54,220 nt of DNA, from assembly GCA_017442805.1 (NCBI GenBank), contig JAFRZA010000029.1, forward strand, positions 1 through 54,220. The letters are read 5' to 3'. Below, one piece after another: positions 41,016-49,132 of this stretch; position 1 is the first letter of the stretch, and each line of letters starts with the position of its first letter. Made by a program: the position numbers and the translations under genes. Under the pieces are notes generated by a model that was not told where the DNA came from, did no database searches, and was given only the letters and a program-made list of their open reading frames with translations. Source of the DNA: Erysipelotrichaceae bacterium. GTDB lineage: Bacteria > Bacillota_I > Bacilli_A > Erysipelotrichales > Erysipelotrichaceae.

Positions 41016-42207
41016 GTTCTCTCCTCCAATTGATGCTTCTTTCCAGATATTCCACGTATTCCGGGTTGCGGCACATGCCCTTGCCGGCGACGTCGGACAG
41101 CTTGGCAACGTCCTGGCCGTTGCACAGGACGGTCTTCATGACGATGTTCAGCGACTTCTCATCGGTATCGTTGGCGATGTAGGTGCCGATGCCGAAGGCC
41201 ACCTTGGCGCGGCCCTTGAAGTGCTCGCGGATGGCATTGGCCTTTTTGAAGTCCAGGCTGTCGCTGAACAGCAGGGTCTTGGTCTTGGGGTCAATGCCCA
41301 GTTTCTGATAGTGCTCGATGATCTTCTCGCCCCATTCGATCGGGTCGGCGCTGTCGTGACGGACGCCGGAGAACAGGGTGGCGAAGGTCAGATCGAAGTC
41401 CCGTAAGAACATGTCGGTGGTGACGGTATCGGTCAGAGCCGTACCGTTCAGAACGCCGTACTCATCGACCCAGCTTCTTAAGGCGAAGAAGTTGGAATAG
41501 GCGGGGTTGAGCCTGTGGTTGCCCTGACCTACGCACATGATCCATTCGTGAGCCTGGGTGCCCACCGGGGTGACATTGTACTTGCGGGCCAGATAGACGT
41601 TGGAAGTGCCCAAGAAGGATGAATCCGGATATTTCTCTTCGCTCAGTCTCTTTACGGCAAGTTCCTGGGCTTCCGCCGATAGCCGTCTTCTAAGGCCGAA
41701 CTCCGAGAAGGAGCCGAGGTTGCAGGAGCCGTCCTTCAGCCAGCCGATCTTCTCTTCCAGCCTTCTCTTGAACTGCTCATAGAGCCGGTCATAGTCGAAG
41801 TTCATGCGGAAGTAGACTTCGTTGACGATGGCCAGCGTCGGGATCTCATACATCGAAGTATTCAGCCAGGTCCCCCGGGTCTCGATCCGTAAGCCGCAGG
41901 GTGACTGATCGTCGATCAGGAAATCATCATAATTGGGTCTCCATAATCGTAAGAAGTTTACGTAGGAGCCCTTGATCCACTTGATGCCGTCGAGATAGAC
42001 CAGCTCGTCTTCGCGGAAGCGCAGATCGCAGTAATCCCGGATCTGTTTTCTGATCTCCTGCAGCATCTCCTTGGTGAAATGGACATCGGTATTGCGGCAC
42101 TTGAAGTCCCAGGTGGTCATGTATTCCGGATACTGGTGATAGATGGCCTGGCCCATGGAGAACTTGTACATGTCGGTTTCCAGTAGACTGGTAATGATCT
42201 GTTCCAT
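40999..42207 (-). CDS. pncB: Nicotinate phosphoribosyltransferase
   Basis: 402 aa. Landmarks are DMYKFSMGQAIYHQYP at the N-terminus, FSEFGLRRRLS and SNVYLARKYNVTPVGTQAHEW (the conserved His region), and GVRHDSADPIEWGEK near the phosphate-binding site. It converts nicotinate and PRPP to nicotinate mononucleotide, using ATP. AAAGGAG precedes ATG 42207, 12 bp after the nicotinamidase-like gene. Confidence 0.95.
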   Translation of the reverse strand: MEQIITSLLETDMYKFSMGQAIYHQYPEYMTTWDFKCRNTDVHFTKEMLQEIRKQIRDYCDLRFREDELVYLDGIKWIKGSYVNFLRLWRPNYDDFLIDDQSPCGLRIETRGTWLNTSMYEIPTLAIVNEVYFRMNFDYDRLYEQFKRRLEEKIGWLKDGSCNLGSFSEFGLRRRLSAEAQELAVKRLSEEKYPDSSFLGTSNVYLARKYNVTPVGTQAHEWIMCVGQGNHRLNPAYSNFFALRSWVDEYGVLNGTALTDTVTTDMFLRDFDLTFATLFSGVRHDSADPIEWGEKIIEHYQKLGIDPKTKTLLFSDSLDFKKANAIREHFKGRAKVAFGIGTYIANDTDEKSLNIVMKTVLCNGQDVAKLSDVAGKGMCRNPEYVEYLERSINWRREHEQRV

Positions 42208-42219
42208 GGCTTGCTCCTT

Positions 42220-42735
42220 TCAGATGATGTCGATCTGGCAGCTTCTCATCGTTTCAATGGCTGCCGCGTGCTTTTCGGGGGTGACGCCGGCACAGGCCTT
42301 TTCAATGACGTGAACCGGAGTTTCCGGGTTGCCGGCCTTGATCAGCAGGGCGTTGGAGATGACGCAGATGTCGGTGCATAAGCCGATCAGGGTAACGTCG
42401 TCATAGCCTCCGGCAATGCCGGCCAGCTTGATGGATCCGAAGGTGTTCTTTTCCACGACCCTCAGTTCTCTTCTCTGCTTTCCGGCTTCCTCGACTCTGT
42501 AGTTGAGCTGCCAGCCGCCCGTGTCCTTGACGCAGTGGACGACGGGAAGATTGCGGCCTTCCTGAGTCAGCAGATAATCTTCGAAGTGGGTGTCCTTGGT
42601 GAAGATGACGTCGTCATACTGCTCATCCTCAATGGCGGCCACCACGTTGTCAATGATGCCCTGGGCTTCCTTTGTTCCCAGGGAACCGTCGACGAAATCG
42701 TTCTGAGCATCAACAACTACCAGCAGTTTCTTCAT
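42220..42735 (-). CDS. pncA: Nicotinamidase-like isochorismatase-family hydrolase
   Basis: 171 aa. Catalytic Asp in VVVDAQNDFVDGSL, metal-ligand region TKDTHFEDY and the nucleophile Cys in GLCTDICV. With pncB directly downstream, deamidation of nicotinamide to nicotinate is the natural role. The sequence is shorter than E. coli PncA, and other isochorismatase relatives share these motifs. GGAGGG lies upstream of ATG 42735, at the very end of the nrtR-like gene. Confidence 0.85.
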   Translation of the reverse strand: MKKLLVVVDAQNDFVDGSLGTKEAQGIIDNVVAAIEDEQYDDVIFTKDTHFEDYLLTQEGRNLPVVHCVKDTGGWQLNYRVEEAGKQRRELRVVEKNTFGSIKLAGIAGGYDDVTLIGLCTDICVISNALLIKAGNPETPVHVIEKACAGVTPEKHAAAIETMRSCQIDII

Positions 42736-42736
42736 A

Positions 42737-43576
42737 TCAATTACCCTCCATGTTAACGTATAACGGATTAAATCTGTAAAGCATTGCCGCCTTGCGGCCC
42801 TGACGGTATTCCCCGGTCGCAATCAGCCGGGAAACGATGCCGCGGCGGAAGTTCGGGGTGTCCACCTTCAGTCCGCTGACCGCCTCATAGGCTCTCTGCA
42901 CTTCCTTGAGGGTGAACTTTTCCGGCAGCAGGTTGAACAGCAGGCCGGACGAGATGGCGTTACAGCGCAGCTGATCGACGGCCATGTTGACCAGCTTGAT
43001 GTGGTCGGCAGCCATTTCCTCCTCGCTCAGCAGCCGGGAAGAACGCCTGATGTAATTGCCCTGAACCGTTTCGGTTATTTCGTAATTTATCTCGACTTCC
43101 CCCTTAAGGCTCAGTAACGACACCCTTTCGCTTTCCTTCAGTTCCACGGTCTTCTTCTCGACCGTAAACCAGGCCGCTTCCCTGGCATCATCACCGCCCC
43201 TGACGTCCTTCAGATTTTCTTCAGGGCTCAGTGACAGGTAGGCGGTGGAAATGGTGCGGCTGCGGGGGTCACGGTCGACCTTGCCCAGAGTATAGAGCTG
43301 ACGGAAGTAAGCCGTGTCGGAAACGTTGGTTTCCTCCTTCAGTTCCCTTAATACCGCGGTGTCGAGATCTTCGTCGTAGTTGACGAAGCCTCCCGGAAGA
43401 GCCCAGCGGTTGATCCAGGGGTGATTGCGCCTTTTTATCAGCAGGAGCTGAAGGACTCCGTCCCGGACCGTGAACAGCAGCATGTCCACCGTGTTGTTGG
43501 CCTTGCGGTACATGCTGTCATCGTAGGCGGCCAGAAATTCCTTTTCGCTCTGTCCTTTTTCGTTGAGGATCTCCAT
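42737..43576 (-). CDS. nrtR: NUDIX-domain NAD regulator (NrtR-like)
   Basis: 279 aa. Residues about 30-150 form a NUDIX domain with box GGFVNYDEDLDTAV-RELKEETNV; the usual Gly of the final element is Asn, as might suit a sensor rather than a hydrolase. Residues about 200-279 are the winged-helix end of NrtR (LPEKFTLKEVQRAYEAVSG, then NFRRGIVSRLIATGEYRQ). NrtR represses NAD genes and is released by ADP-ribose. It is first in the NAD operon with a perfect palindrome at its promoter. ATG 43576 is chosen (GGAGG 11 bases upstream) over 43600. Confidence 0.9.
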   Translation of the reverse strand: MEILNEKGQSEKEFLAAYDDSMYRKANNTVDMLLFTVRDGVLQLLLIKRRNHPWINRWALPGGFVNYDEDLDTAVLRELKEETNVSDTAYFRQLYTLGKVDRDPRSRTISTAYLSLSPEENLKDVRGGDDAREAAWFTVEKKTVELKESERVSLLSLKGEVEINYEITETVQGNYIRRSSRLLSEEEMAADHIKLVNMAVDQLRCNAISSGLLFNLLPEKFTLKEVQRAYEAVSGLKVDTPNFRRGIVSRLIATGEYRQGRKAAMLYRFNPLYVNMEGN

Positions 43577-43610
43577 CTCTTTTCTTCCTCCCATAAGCAT
43601 TATAAAACAT

Positions 43611-43629
43611 TATAGTCATTTTGACTATA
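43611..43629 (-). promoter_or_regulatory. Perfect 19-bp palindrome, candidate NrtR operator at the NAD operon promoter
   Basis: TATAGTCA-TTT-TGACTATA is fully symmetric about its central T run, 35 bp upstream of ATG 43576. On the minus strand its end merges into TATAAT, with a second TATAAT further down near 43605-43600, so binding would occlude RNA polymerase. Its place directly ahead of an NrtR-type gene makes autoregulation the obvious reading. Confidence 0.8.
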
Positions 43630-43650
43630 TAAATTTTACTTTTTTCGCAG

Positions 43651-43671
43651 GAAAAGGATCCTAACGATCCT
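43651..43671 (-). terminator. Weak terminator of the ADP-ribosylglycohydrolase operon
   Basis: On the minus strand AGGATC-GTTAG-GATCCT (6-bp stem) is followed by TTTTCC, 23 bp after the epimerase-like stop. The stem is short, so some read-through into the NAD operon is possible. Confidence 0.45.
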
Positions 43672-43693
43672 CTCATTGATAATTGACTTCCGT

Positions 43694-44371
43694 TCAGTGC
43701 TCCACGCCGATCTCCCGGCAGTAGGCTTCCATTCTCTCCGCGTACTTGGCCGGTCCTTCCTTTTCCAGAGTCGAGGGTCCGGCGACCAGCGAATCGGCGC
43801 CGGCCTGGACATATAGCCGGCCGTGCTCGGGAATGATGCTGCCATCAACGGTAAGATCGATGTGATGATCGGCCATGTCGCAGATCTGACGCAGCCTTTC
43901 CAGTTTCTCTATGGCGTTGGGTACCATCGGCTTGCCGAAGAAACCGGGGTTGACGGCCATGAAGTTGACGAAGTCCAGTACCGGCAAAGCTTCCCTGACG
44001 TAATCCATGGTAATGCTGGGGCTGATGGTATAGCCGGTCCTGACGCCCTTTTCCCTGAGCTCTTCCATGACCCGGTAAGGATGGGCGGTGGTCTCCGGGT
44101 GAATGCTGACGCGGTCTCCCGCTCTCAGCTCGTAGCGCTCGATGATCCTTTCCGGCTCATAGGCCATGACGTGGAAGTCCAGCGGGATGTTGGTGAGAGA
44201 ATGCCATAAGGGGGCTTCATCGACGCCCATGGCGAGGTTGGGAACATAGTGGCCGTCCATGATGTCGAAATGCAGGCCTTCGGTATGGGTCTCTTCAAAC
44301 GCCTTGACGTAGTCCAGGATCTCCCAGGGCTTCAGAGCCCAGATGTTGGCATAGAAGTTGATCTTCTTCAT
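43694..44371 (-). CDS. Ribulose-phosphate 3-epimerase family protein
   Basis: 225 aa TIM barrel. LHFDIMDGHYVPNLAMG carries the catalytic Asp and metal-binding residues, FHVMAYEPE the metal His, FMAVNPGFFGKP the phosphate-binding and catalytic area, and LTVDGSI the second catalytic Asp. The family covers Rpe and hexulose- or allulose-6-phosphate epimerases. It overlaps the RmlD-like stop by ATGA and closes a four-gene sugar operon, so it may act on an unusual phosphosugar rather than in the housekeeping pentose phosphate pathway. Confidence 0.88.
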   Translation of the reverse strand: MKKINFYANIWALKPWEILDYVKAFEETHTEGLHFDIMDGHYVPNLAMGVDEAPLWHSLTNIPLDFHVMAYEPERIIERYELRAGDRVSIHPETTAHPYRVMEELREKGVRTGYTISPSITMDYVREALPVLDFVNFMAVNPGFFGKPMVPNAIEKLERLRQICDMADHHIDLTVDGSIIPEHGRLYVQAGADSLVAGPSTLEKEGPAKYAERMEAYCREIGVEH

Positions 44372-45243
44372 TTTTCTTCTCCTTTGTTTCTTCTGTATTC
44401 CTCCATGAAGCGCTCGGCGGCGTTTTGCCAGTCAGGCATTTTTTCATGGAACAGCGACTCATAGGTCAGCGAGATCAGCGGCGAGTAGCGCTGTCTTCTG
44501 GCAAACTTGATGGTAGCGGCCTCGACCGGATTGACCAGATCTTCCGAAAAGCCGGCCAGCACGCAGAGTTTCTTATAGAACTCATAGCGGGATGCTTCTC
44601 CGCTGTTGACGACGTGGTAGGTACCGTAGGCTCCGCTCAGGGAGATCTTCACCAGTGCCTCAGCAAGGTCGTGGGTATAGGTGTTGGAACACACCTGGTC
44701 GATTCCGGCGTCAACCACTTCTCCCTTTTCCCATCTTCTGATCAGGTTAAGGGCCATGTTTCTTTCCGGATGACCCTTCAGGCCGAACTGCAGGCCGGTC
44801 CTGATGATGTAATACCTGGAGCACAGGCTCTTGATCTCGTTCTCTCCGGCCAGCTTGCTGAAACCATAGACGTTGATGGGCCCGGTCTGGTCGTATTCAT
44901 GATAGGGACTGCCCTTTTCGCCGCTGAAGACGGCGTCGGTGCTGATGTACACGATGGCCGCGTCGGCTTTCCGGGCTGCCAGAGCGACGTTGCGGGTCGC
45001 CAGGGAATTATTGACGAAGGTGTATTCCGGATTTCTTTCCGCCTCATCAACGTCCTTCAGGGCGGCGGCGTGAACGATGATATCGGGATTCTCCGACACG
45101 ATGCGGATGATGGTTCCGTTAATGTCGGTAAGATCCAGATCCTTACGGCCGTTGAGCCTGATTACTTCGTGTCCCTTAGCGGCAAAGGCGTCGGCGATGT
45201 CGCCGCCAACCAGTCCGGAAGCTCCGGTGACAAGTACTTTCAT
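44368..45243 (-). CDS. RmlD-like NAD(P)-dependent sugar dehydrogenase/reductase
   Basis: 291 aa short-chain dehydrogenase fold. VLVTGASGLVGGDIA is the dinucleotide-binding GxxGxxG, and VYISTDAVFSG with YGFSKLAGE supplies the catalytic Ser/Thr and Tyr-x3-Lys. It most resembles dTDP-4-dehydrorhamnose reductases, but no other rhamnose genes are near. It sits between a PfkB kinase and an epimerase-like gene, so oxidation or reduction of the sugar released upstream is plausible. GAGAGG precedes ATG 45243. Confidence 0.85.
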   Translation of the reverse strand: MKVLVTGASGLVGGDIADAFAAKGHEVIRLNGRKDLDLTDINGTIIRIVSENPDIIVHAAALKDVDEAERNPEYTFVNNSLATRNVALAARKADAAIVYISTDAVFSGEKGSPYHEYDQTGPINVYGFSKLAGENEIKSLCSRYYIIRTGLQFGLKGHPERNMALNLIRRWEKGEVVDAGIDQVCSNTYTHDLAEALVKISLSGAYGTYHVVNSGEASRYEFYKKLCVLAGFSEDLVNPVEAATIKFARRQRYSPLISLTYESLFHEKMPDWQNAAERFMEEYRRNKGEEK

Positions 45244-45288
45244 ATGTGTTCCTCTCTTTTCTTCTTTTTATCTTTTAGCTGTCTGAAA

Positions 45289-46209
45289 TCAGCTGAATTC
45301 ATGTTCCCGGGCAAACTTCTCAAGTTCTTCAAGACCGACGCTGCCGGCCATGCCGCCCTTTTCGGTGCAGCAGTATGCCCCGGCAATGCTGGCATAGCGG
45401 AGGGCATCCTCATGGCTCATTCCGCGGTGCAGACAGGCCAGAAAACAGCCGGCAAAACTGTCACCGGCGCCGGTGGAGTCCGTGACTTCCACCTTCATGG
45501 CCGGCTGGAAACAGGTTCCTTCCTGACAGTAACAGGTCGCTCCCCTGTTTCCGGCGGTGACGCAGACGAAATCACAGCCTCTTTCGAGCAGTTTGTCCTT
45601 AGCCTGACAGCCGGCTGCTTCACACAGCCGCTGGTAGGCTTCTTCATTCAGGAACAGGCCGTCGGCCAGTTCCATGATCATTTCCTTCTCGTAATCTTCC
45701 CTGTACTGACAGCCGCCGTCAAAGATCAGCCTGGCGCCCTGACGGCGCGCTTCTTTCAGCGGTTCCAGGTCTCTGAAAGAGGCCTTCAGGATCCTTGCCA
45801 GAGAATAGATGTATTCGGCATCGTTCAACAGCTGCCGGAGCTTTTCATCAACTTCAAAATACGGCCTTTTCGGGTCAATGACGTAGATGCATTTCTCACT
45901 GCCGCACTGCATGATCAGACAGCTGCCATTGACGGCGTCTTCACCCAGCTGAACATGACTGACGTCCACATTTTTCTCTTTCAGGGTGTCCAGTAAGAGC
46001 TGCGTTCCCTCGTCGTCTTTCTTCAGGTAATCCAGAACCCGGCAGTTCAGACCGCCGGCCTGAGCCACGGCGCCGACGTTGAGCACGCAGCCGCCCACCT
46101 GTTTCCCCATCGGGGTACAGATGCAGGCGTCTCCCGGCTTCAGGAAGGTTTCGATCTGATAGAAGTAATCAATGTCGCTGCCGGCGATGGCCAGAAGATA
46201 ATCACGCAT
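45289..46209 (-). CDS. PfkB-family carbohydrate kinase
   Basis: 306 aa. GGCVLNVGAVAQAGG near residue 45 is the family sugar-binding region, and VEVTDSTGAGDSFAGCFLACL near 235-255 contains the anion hole and catalytic Asp of PfkB kinases. Ribokinase, fructokinase and nucleoside kinases share these. ATG 46209 overlaps the end of the ADP-ribosylglycohydrolase gene by 8 bases, so they are coupled. The likely job is phosphorylating the sugar or nucleoside released by that hydrolase. Confidence 0.9.
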   Translation of the reverse strand: MRDYLLAIAGSDIDYFYQIETFLKPGDACICTPMGKQVGGCVLNVGAVAQAGGLNCRVLDYLKKDDEGTQLLLDTLKEKNVDVSHVQLGEDAVNGSCLIMQCGSEKCIYVIDPKRPYFEVDEKLRQLLNDAEYIYSLARILKASFRDLEPLKEARRQGARLIFDGGCQYREDYEKEMIMELADGLFLNEEAYQRLCEAAGCQAKDKLLERGCDFVCVTAGNRGATCYCQEGTCFQPAMKVEVTDSTGAGDSFAGCFLACLHRGMSHEDALRYASIAGAYCCTEKGGMAGSVGLEELEKFAREHEFS

Positions 46210-47203
46210 TTTCCGCCGCCTCCAGCAGTTCTTCCGCTGTTTTCCGCAGGTCGAAGCCGTTGACCCTGTCAATCGTTCTTAACATTTCCTCATCGTAATA
46301 ACCGTTCAGCGTTCCGGCCATAGCGCCGACGATGGTCGCGACGGTATCGGTGTCGCTGCCGGCATTGACGCCCATGATGACAGCCCTTAACGGATCCCCG
46401 TCACAGGCTGCCAGGAATCCGAAGGCGCTGGGTACCGCTTCAGCGGCGGCCAGGCCGGTACCGATGATGCCGGTCATCTTCTTCATGACCTTCAGGTCAT
46501 CGCCCTTATACTTACGGCCGATCTCAACGGCCAGCTTGATTCTTTCGTAAACGGAAGGATTGGCCAGCCTGACGCCGTGCTTTTCCCCTTCCAGAGCTCC
46601 CTTCAGTCCGGCTTCAATGACGGAATCAACACTGGCGTCTTCACGCATGGCCGCGCTGACGCCGGCGGCTACCGCGCAGCCGGCCGAAAGGGAAGTGGAG
46701 TTGTTGTGAGTAGGAGTGCAGATGATGATGGCATCATGAATGGCCTTGTCGATGTTGCCGTTGCTGAAGAGACCGACCGGCGCGATCTTCATGGCGCTGC
46801 CGTTGGTGCCCTTGCCGTTGTCGTTGGCCGGCATGAAAGCCGGCTTTGGCGTCTCAATGCCCAGCAGCCGGTCAACGGAGGCCTTGGTCGTCGGACCGGA
46901 CATCACGAAGAAAGGCGAAGCCGCCCACTTGAGCAGGGCGTCCGCCGCGGTCTTTTCGTCAATTATCCCTTTGGCGTCGATGATGGCCCGGGCCGTGAAA
47001 TAAGCCAGCGAAAAGTCATCGGTCACGCTGCCCGCCGGAAAGCCATGGGCAAAGACGTCTTCCGGTGGCGTGATGAACGTGGTCACCAGCCCGCCGAATT
47101 TTTCGATTATCTGCTCCGTCGAGCGCGTTTCGGTCGCCGCACCCAGGGCATCGCCGACCGCCCCTGCCAGCAGCCCGCCCAGCACCTTATCGTACTTATT
47201 CAT
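46202..47203 (-). CDS. ADP-ribosylglycohydrolase family protein
   Basis: 333 aa, all-helical ARH fold. N-terminal GLLAGAVGDALGAATE, magnesium-binding GSVTDDFSLA and the C-terminal NAGSDTDTVATIVGAMAG are all intact, so both metal sites appear present. The family removes ADP-ribose from proteins or small molecules, or acts on other N-glycosides. Coupling to a PfkB kinase favours hydrolysis of a ribosyl-like compound. GGAGG precedes ATG 47203; TATAAT at 47235-47230 is a candidate -10 box. It is divergent from murA. Confidence 0.9.
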   Translation of the reverse strand: MNKYDKVLGGLLAGAVGDALGAATETRSTEQIIEKFGGLVTTFITPPEDVFAHGFPAGSVTDDFSLAYFTARAIIDAKGIIDEKTAADALLKWAASPFFVMSGPTTKASVDRLLGIETPKPAFMPANDNGKGTNGSAMKIAPVGLFSNGNIDKAIHDAIIICTPTHNNSTSLSAGCAVAAGVSAAMREDASVDSVIEAGLKGALEGEKHGVRLANPSVYERIKLAVEIGRKYKGDDLKVMKKMTGIIGTGLAAAEAVPSAFGFLAACDGDPLRAVIMGVNAGSDTDTVATIVGAMAGTLNGYYDEEMLRTIDRVNGFDLRKTAEELLEAAENA

Positions 47204-47310
47204 GATTGTCTGCCTCCTGTACTGTCTACATTATAACCCAAACCGGCCGGCCTTTAAGACCTCTTGCCTGCGGCGGGTTAAAGTGGCTGATGAAAGCGCG
47301 GGAATTATGA

Positions 47311-47316
47311 TATACT
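47311..47316 (+). promoter_or_regulatory. Extended -10 promoter of murA
   Basis: TATACT preceded by TG-A (TGATATACT), 27 bp before ATG 47344. No good -35 is seen, consistent with an extended -10 promoter. Confidence 0.5.
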
Positions 47317-47343
47317 TATACCGTAAAAAAGCGAGATGGAATT

Positions 47344-48606
47344 ATGGAAGAAGTAATTAAGATAAACGGAGGAAAGCTCCTCGACGGAAACATCAAGGTA
47401 TCAGGCGCCAAGAACGCGACCGTGGCTCTGATGCCGGCGGCCGTACTGGCTTACCAGCCGGTCAAGATTGCCGGTTTGCCCGACATTTCCGATGTCGATT
47501 CCCTGAAGGAGATCCTGCAGTTTCTTAACGTAAAGGTTAACGAGCTTAACGAAAGCGAGCTGATCATTGACCCCAGTGAGATGGAAAACAAGGTCCTTGA
47601 CATTGAGGCGGTCGGCAAGCTGCGCGCTTCCTACTACTTCATGGGCGCCCTGTTAGGCAAATACCACAAGGTCGTCATGCGCATGCCCGGCGGCTGCCAT
47701 CTCGGTCCCCGCCCCATCAACCTGCACCTGAAGGGCTTTGAGGCTCTGGGTGCCAAGGTCGACGATAACGGCGAATTCATTTCCATCACCGCTGAACAGC
47801 TCACCGGCACCAGGATCTACCTGGACTTTGCCTCGGTAGGCGCCACCATCAACATCATCATGGCGGCGGTCTATGCCAAAGGCCGGACGATCATAGAAAA
47901 TGCGGCCCGCGAGCCCGAGATCATCGATTGCATCACCATGCTCAACAAGATGGGCGCCGTGATCAGAGGCGGCGGCACCAGCAAGATCGTCATTGACGGT
48001 GTGGAAAGACTGGGCGGCTGTTTCCATGAGATCATTCCCGACCGCATTGAGGCTGGGACCTACATCATCCTTTCCGCAGCCATGGCCAACCATGTCTGCA
48101 TTGAAAACGTCATTCCCTACCACCTGGATTCGCTGATTTCCAAGCTGAAGGAAATGGGCGTCAACATCGTGACGGCTCTGGACCACGTCGATGTCTACTC
48201 TTCCCCCAGCCTGAGCTGCGTTGACATCACCACTCAGCCCTATCCGGGTTTCGCGACCGACCTGCAGTCTCCGCTTTCCGCGCTGATGACCAAGGCGCAG
48301 GGCACTTCAACCATTCTGGAGACCATCTATCCGGAACGCTTCAAGGCCTGCGAACAGCTGGAAAAGATGGGCGCGACCGTCAAGGTCGACATCCCCCAGG
48401 CCGAGATCACCGGCAGCTGTCAGCTGCACGGCTGCGACGTTACCGCCACCGACCTGCGCTGCGGCGCTGCTCTGGTCATTGCCGGCCTGATGGCTGACGG
48501 CACGACGACCATTCACGAGATCAAGCACATCGACCGCGGCTACCAGGACATCGTCAGCAAGCTCCGAAATCTGGGTGCCGACATCTGGAGAGAACACATC
48601 GACTGA
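47344..48606 (+). CDS. murA: UDP-N-acetylglucosamine 1-carboxyvinyltransferase
   Basis: 420 aa, EPSP-synthase fold. KVSGAKNATVALMPA is the UDP-GlcNAc-binding start. The catalytic Cys is residue 118 in RMPGGCHLGPRP, the fosfomycin target residue. It performs the first committed step of peptidoglycan synthesis in the cytosol. ATG 47344 is preceded by GAGATGG, a modest ribosome site. Firmicutes often have two MurA paralogues; which one this is cannot be told here. A bidirectional terminator follows. Confidence 0.97.
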   Translation: MEEVIKINGGKLLDGNIKVSGAKNATVALMPAAVLAYQPVKIAGLPDISDVDSLKEILQFLNVKVNELNESELIIDPSEMENKVLDIEAVGKLRASYYFMGALLGKYHKVVMRMPGGCHLGPRPINLHLKGFEALGAKVDDNGEFISITAEQLTGTRIYLDFASVGATINIIMAAVYAKGRTIIENAAREPEIIDCITMLNKMGAVIRGGGTSKIVIDGVERLGGCFHEIIPDRIEAGTYIILSAAMANHVCIENVIPYHLDSLISKLKEMGVNIVTALDHVDVYSSPSLSCVDITTQPYPGFATDLQSPLSALMTKAQGTSTILETIYPERFKACEQLEKMGATVKVDIPQAEITGSCQLHGCDVTATDLRCGAALVIAGLMADGTTTIHEIKHIDRGYQDIVSKLRNLGADIWREHID

Positions 48607-48619
48607 TTTAAGACAGACC

Positions 48620-48646
48620 AAAAAAAGCGCCGCCGGCGCTTTTTTA
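48620..48646. terminator. Bidirectional terminator between murA and the convergent gene
   Basis: AAAAAAGCGCC-GCC-GGCGCTTTTTT (48621-48645), with T-runs on both strands. The stop codon of the convergent gene (48644-48646) lies inside the structure's T/A arm, so this 3' end is maximally compact. Confidence 0.88.
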
Positions 48647-49111
48647 TTTTCCGTTTTTCAGATTGGGCTTGGTCGAACTCTTTTTCAGCGAGATGTCCAG
48701 CCTTTTCAGTTCGTTGTAGACGCCCTGGACCTGCCGGCTGACTTCATCAGTGTCCACACCCTTATTGCGCAGATCCCGGAAGATCTCCTTTACCGCTTCG
48801 CTGTACCTGTTCTTGTACTGGGTGTTCAGCTTTTTCCAGTTGATGTTCTTGAACAGCATTGCCGTGGAAGCGTCATAGGAAAGCAGCCCCTGCAGCATCA
48901 GCACCGCAATGATCGGATAACCGGCATAGGACTGCCAGTAGGAACCGTTGTCGTTGGAACTGTAGACCCGGTTATTAAAGGTGACAATGTAATCCTTCGT
49001 TCTGTCTGAGGATGTCACCTCAGCGTAGTGTTCGTGCATGTTTACCCGGCCGTCAGCGATGGCGCTGTAGGCCTCGTAGATCTTTTCGATCGGCGGAAGT
49101 TTCTTCATCAT
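48644..49111 (-). CDS. Hypothetical protein, 155 aa
   Basis: Soluble-looking protein with one moderately hydrophobic stretch near residues 62-80 (AGYPIIAVLMLQGLLSY) that could be a buried helix. The C-terminus is Lys/Asn-rich. The motif VYSSNDNGSYWQSYAGYPII suggests a defined fold, but I do not recognise a family. GGAGGG lies nine bases upstream of ATG 49111 (a second ATG follows immediately). The HAD phosphatase gene ends 21 bp upstream in the same direction, so the two are probably co-transcribed. Confidence 0.7.
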   Translation of the reverse strand: MMKKLPPIEKIYEAYSAIADGRVNMHEHYAEVTSSDRTKDYIVTFNNRVYSSNDNGSYWQSYAGYPIIAVLMLQGLLSYDASTAMLFKNINWKKLNTQYKNRYSEAVKEIFRDLRNKGVDTDEVSRQVQGVYNELKRLDISLKKSSTKPNLKNGK

Positions 49112-49132
49112 CTGGCTTGCCCTCCCTTTCCA

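Noticed and set aside
42737..43576. NUDIX protein as an ordinary ADP-ribose pyrophosphatase
   Set aside because: The C-terminal winged-helix region, the operon of NAD genes and the promoter palindrome fit an NrtR-type regulator better.
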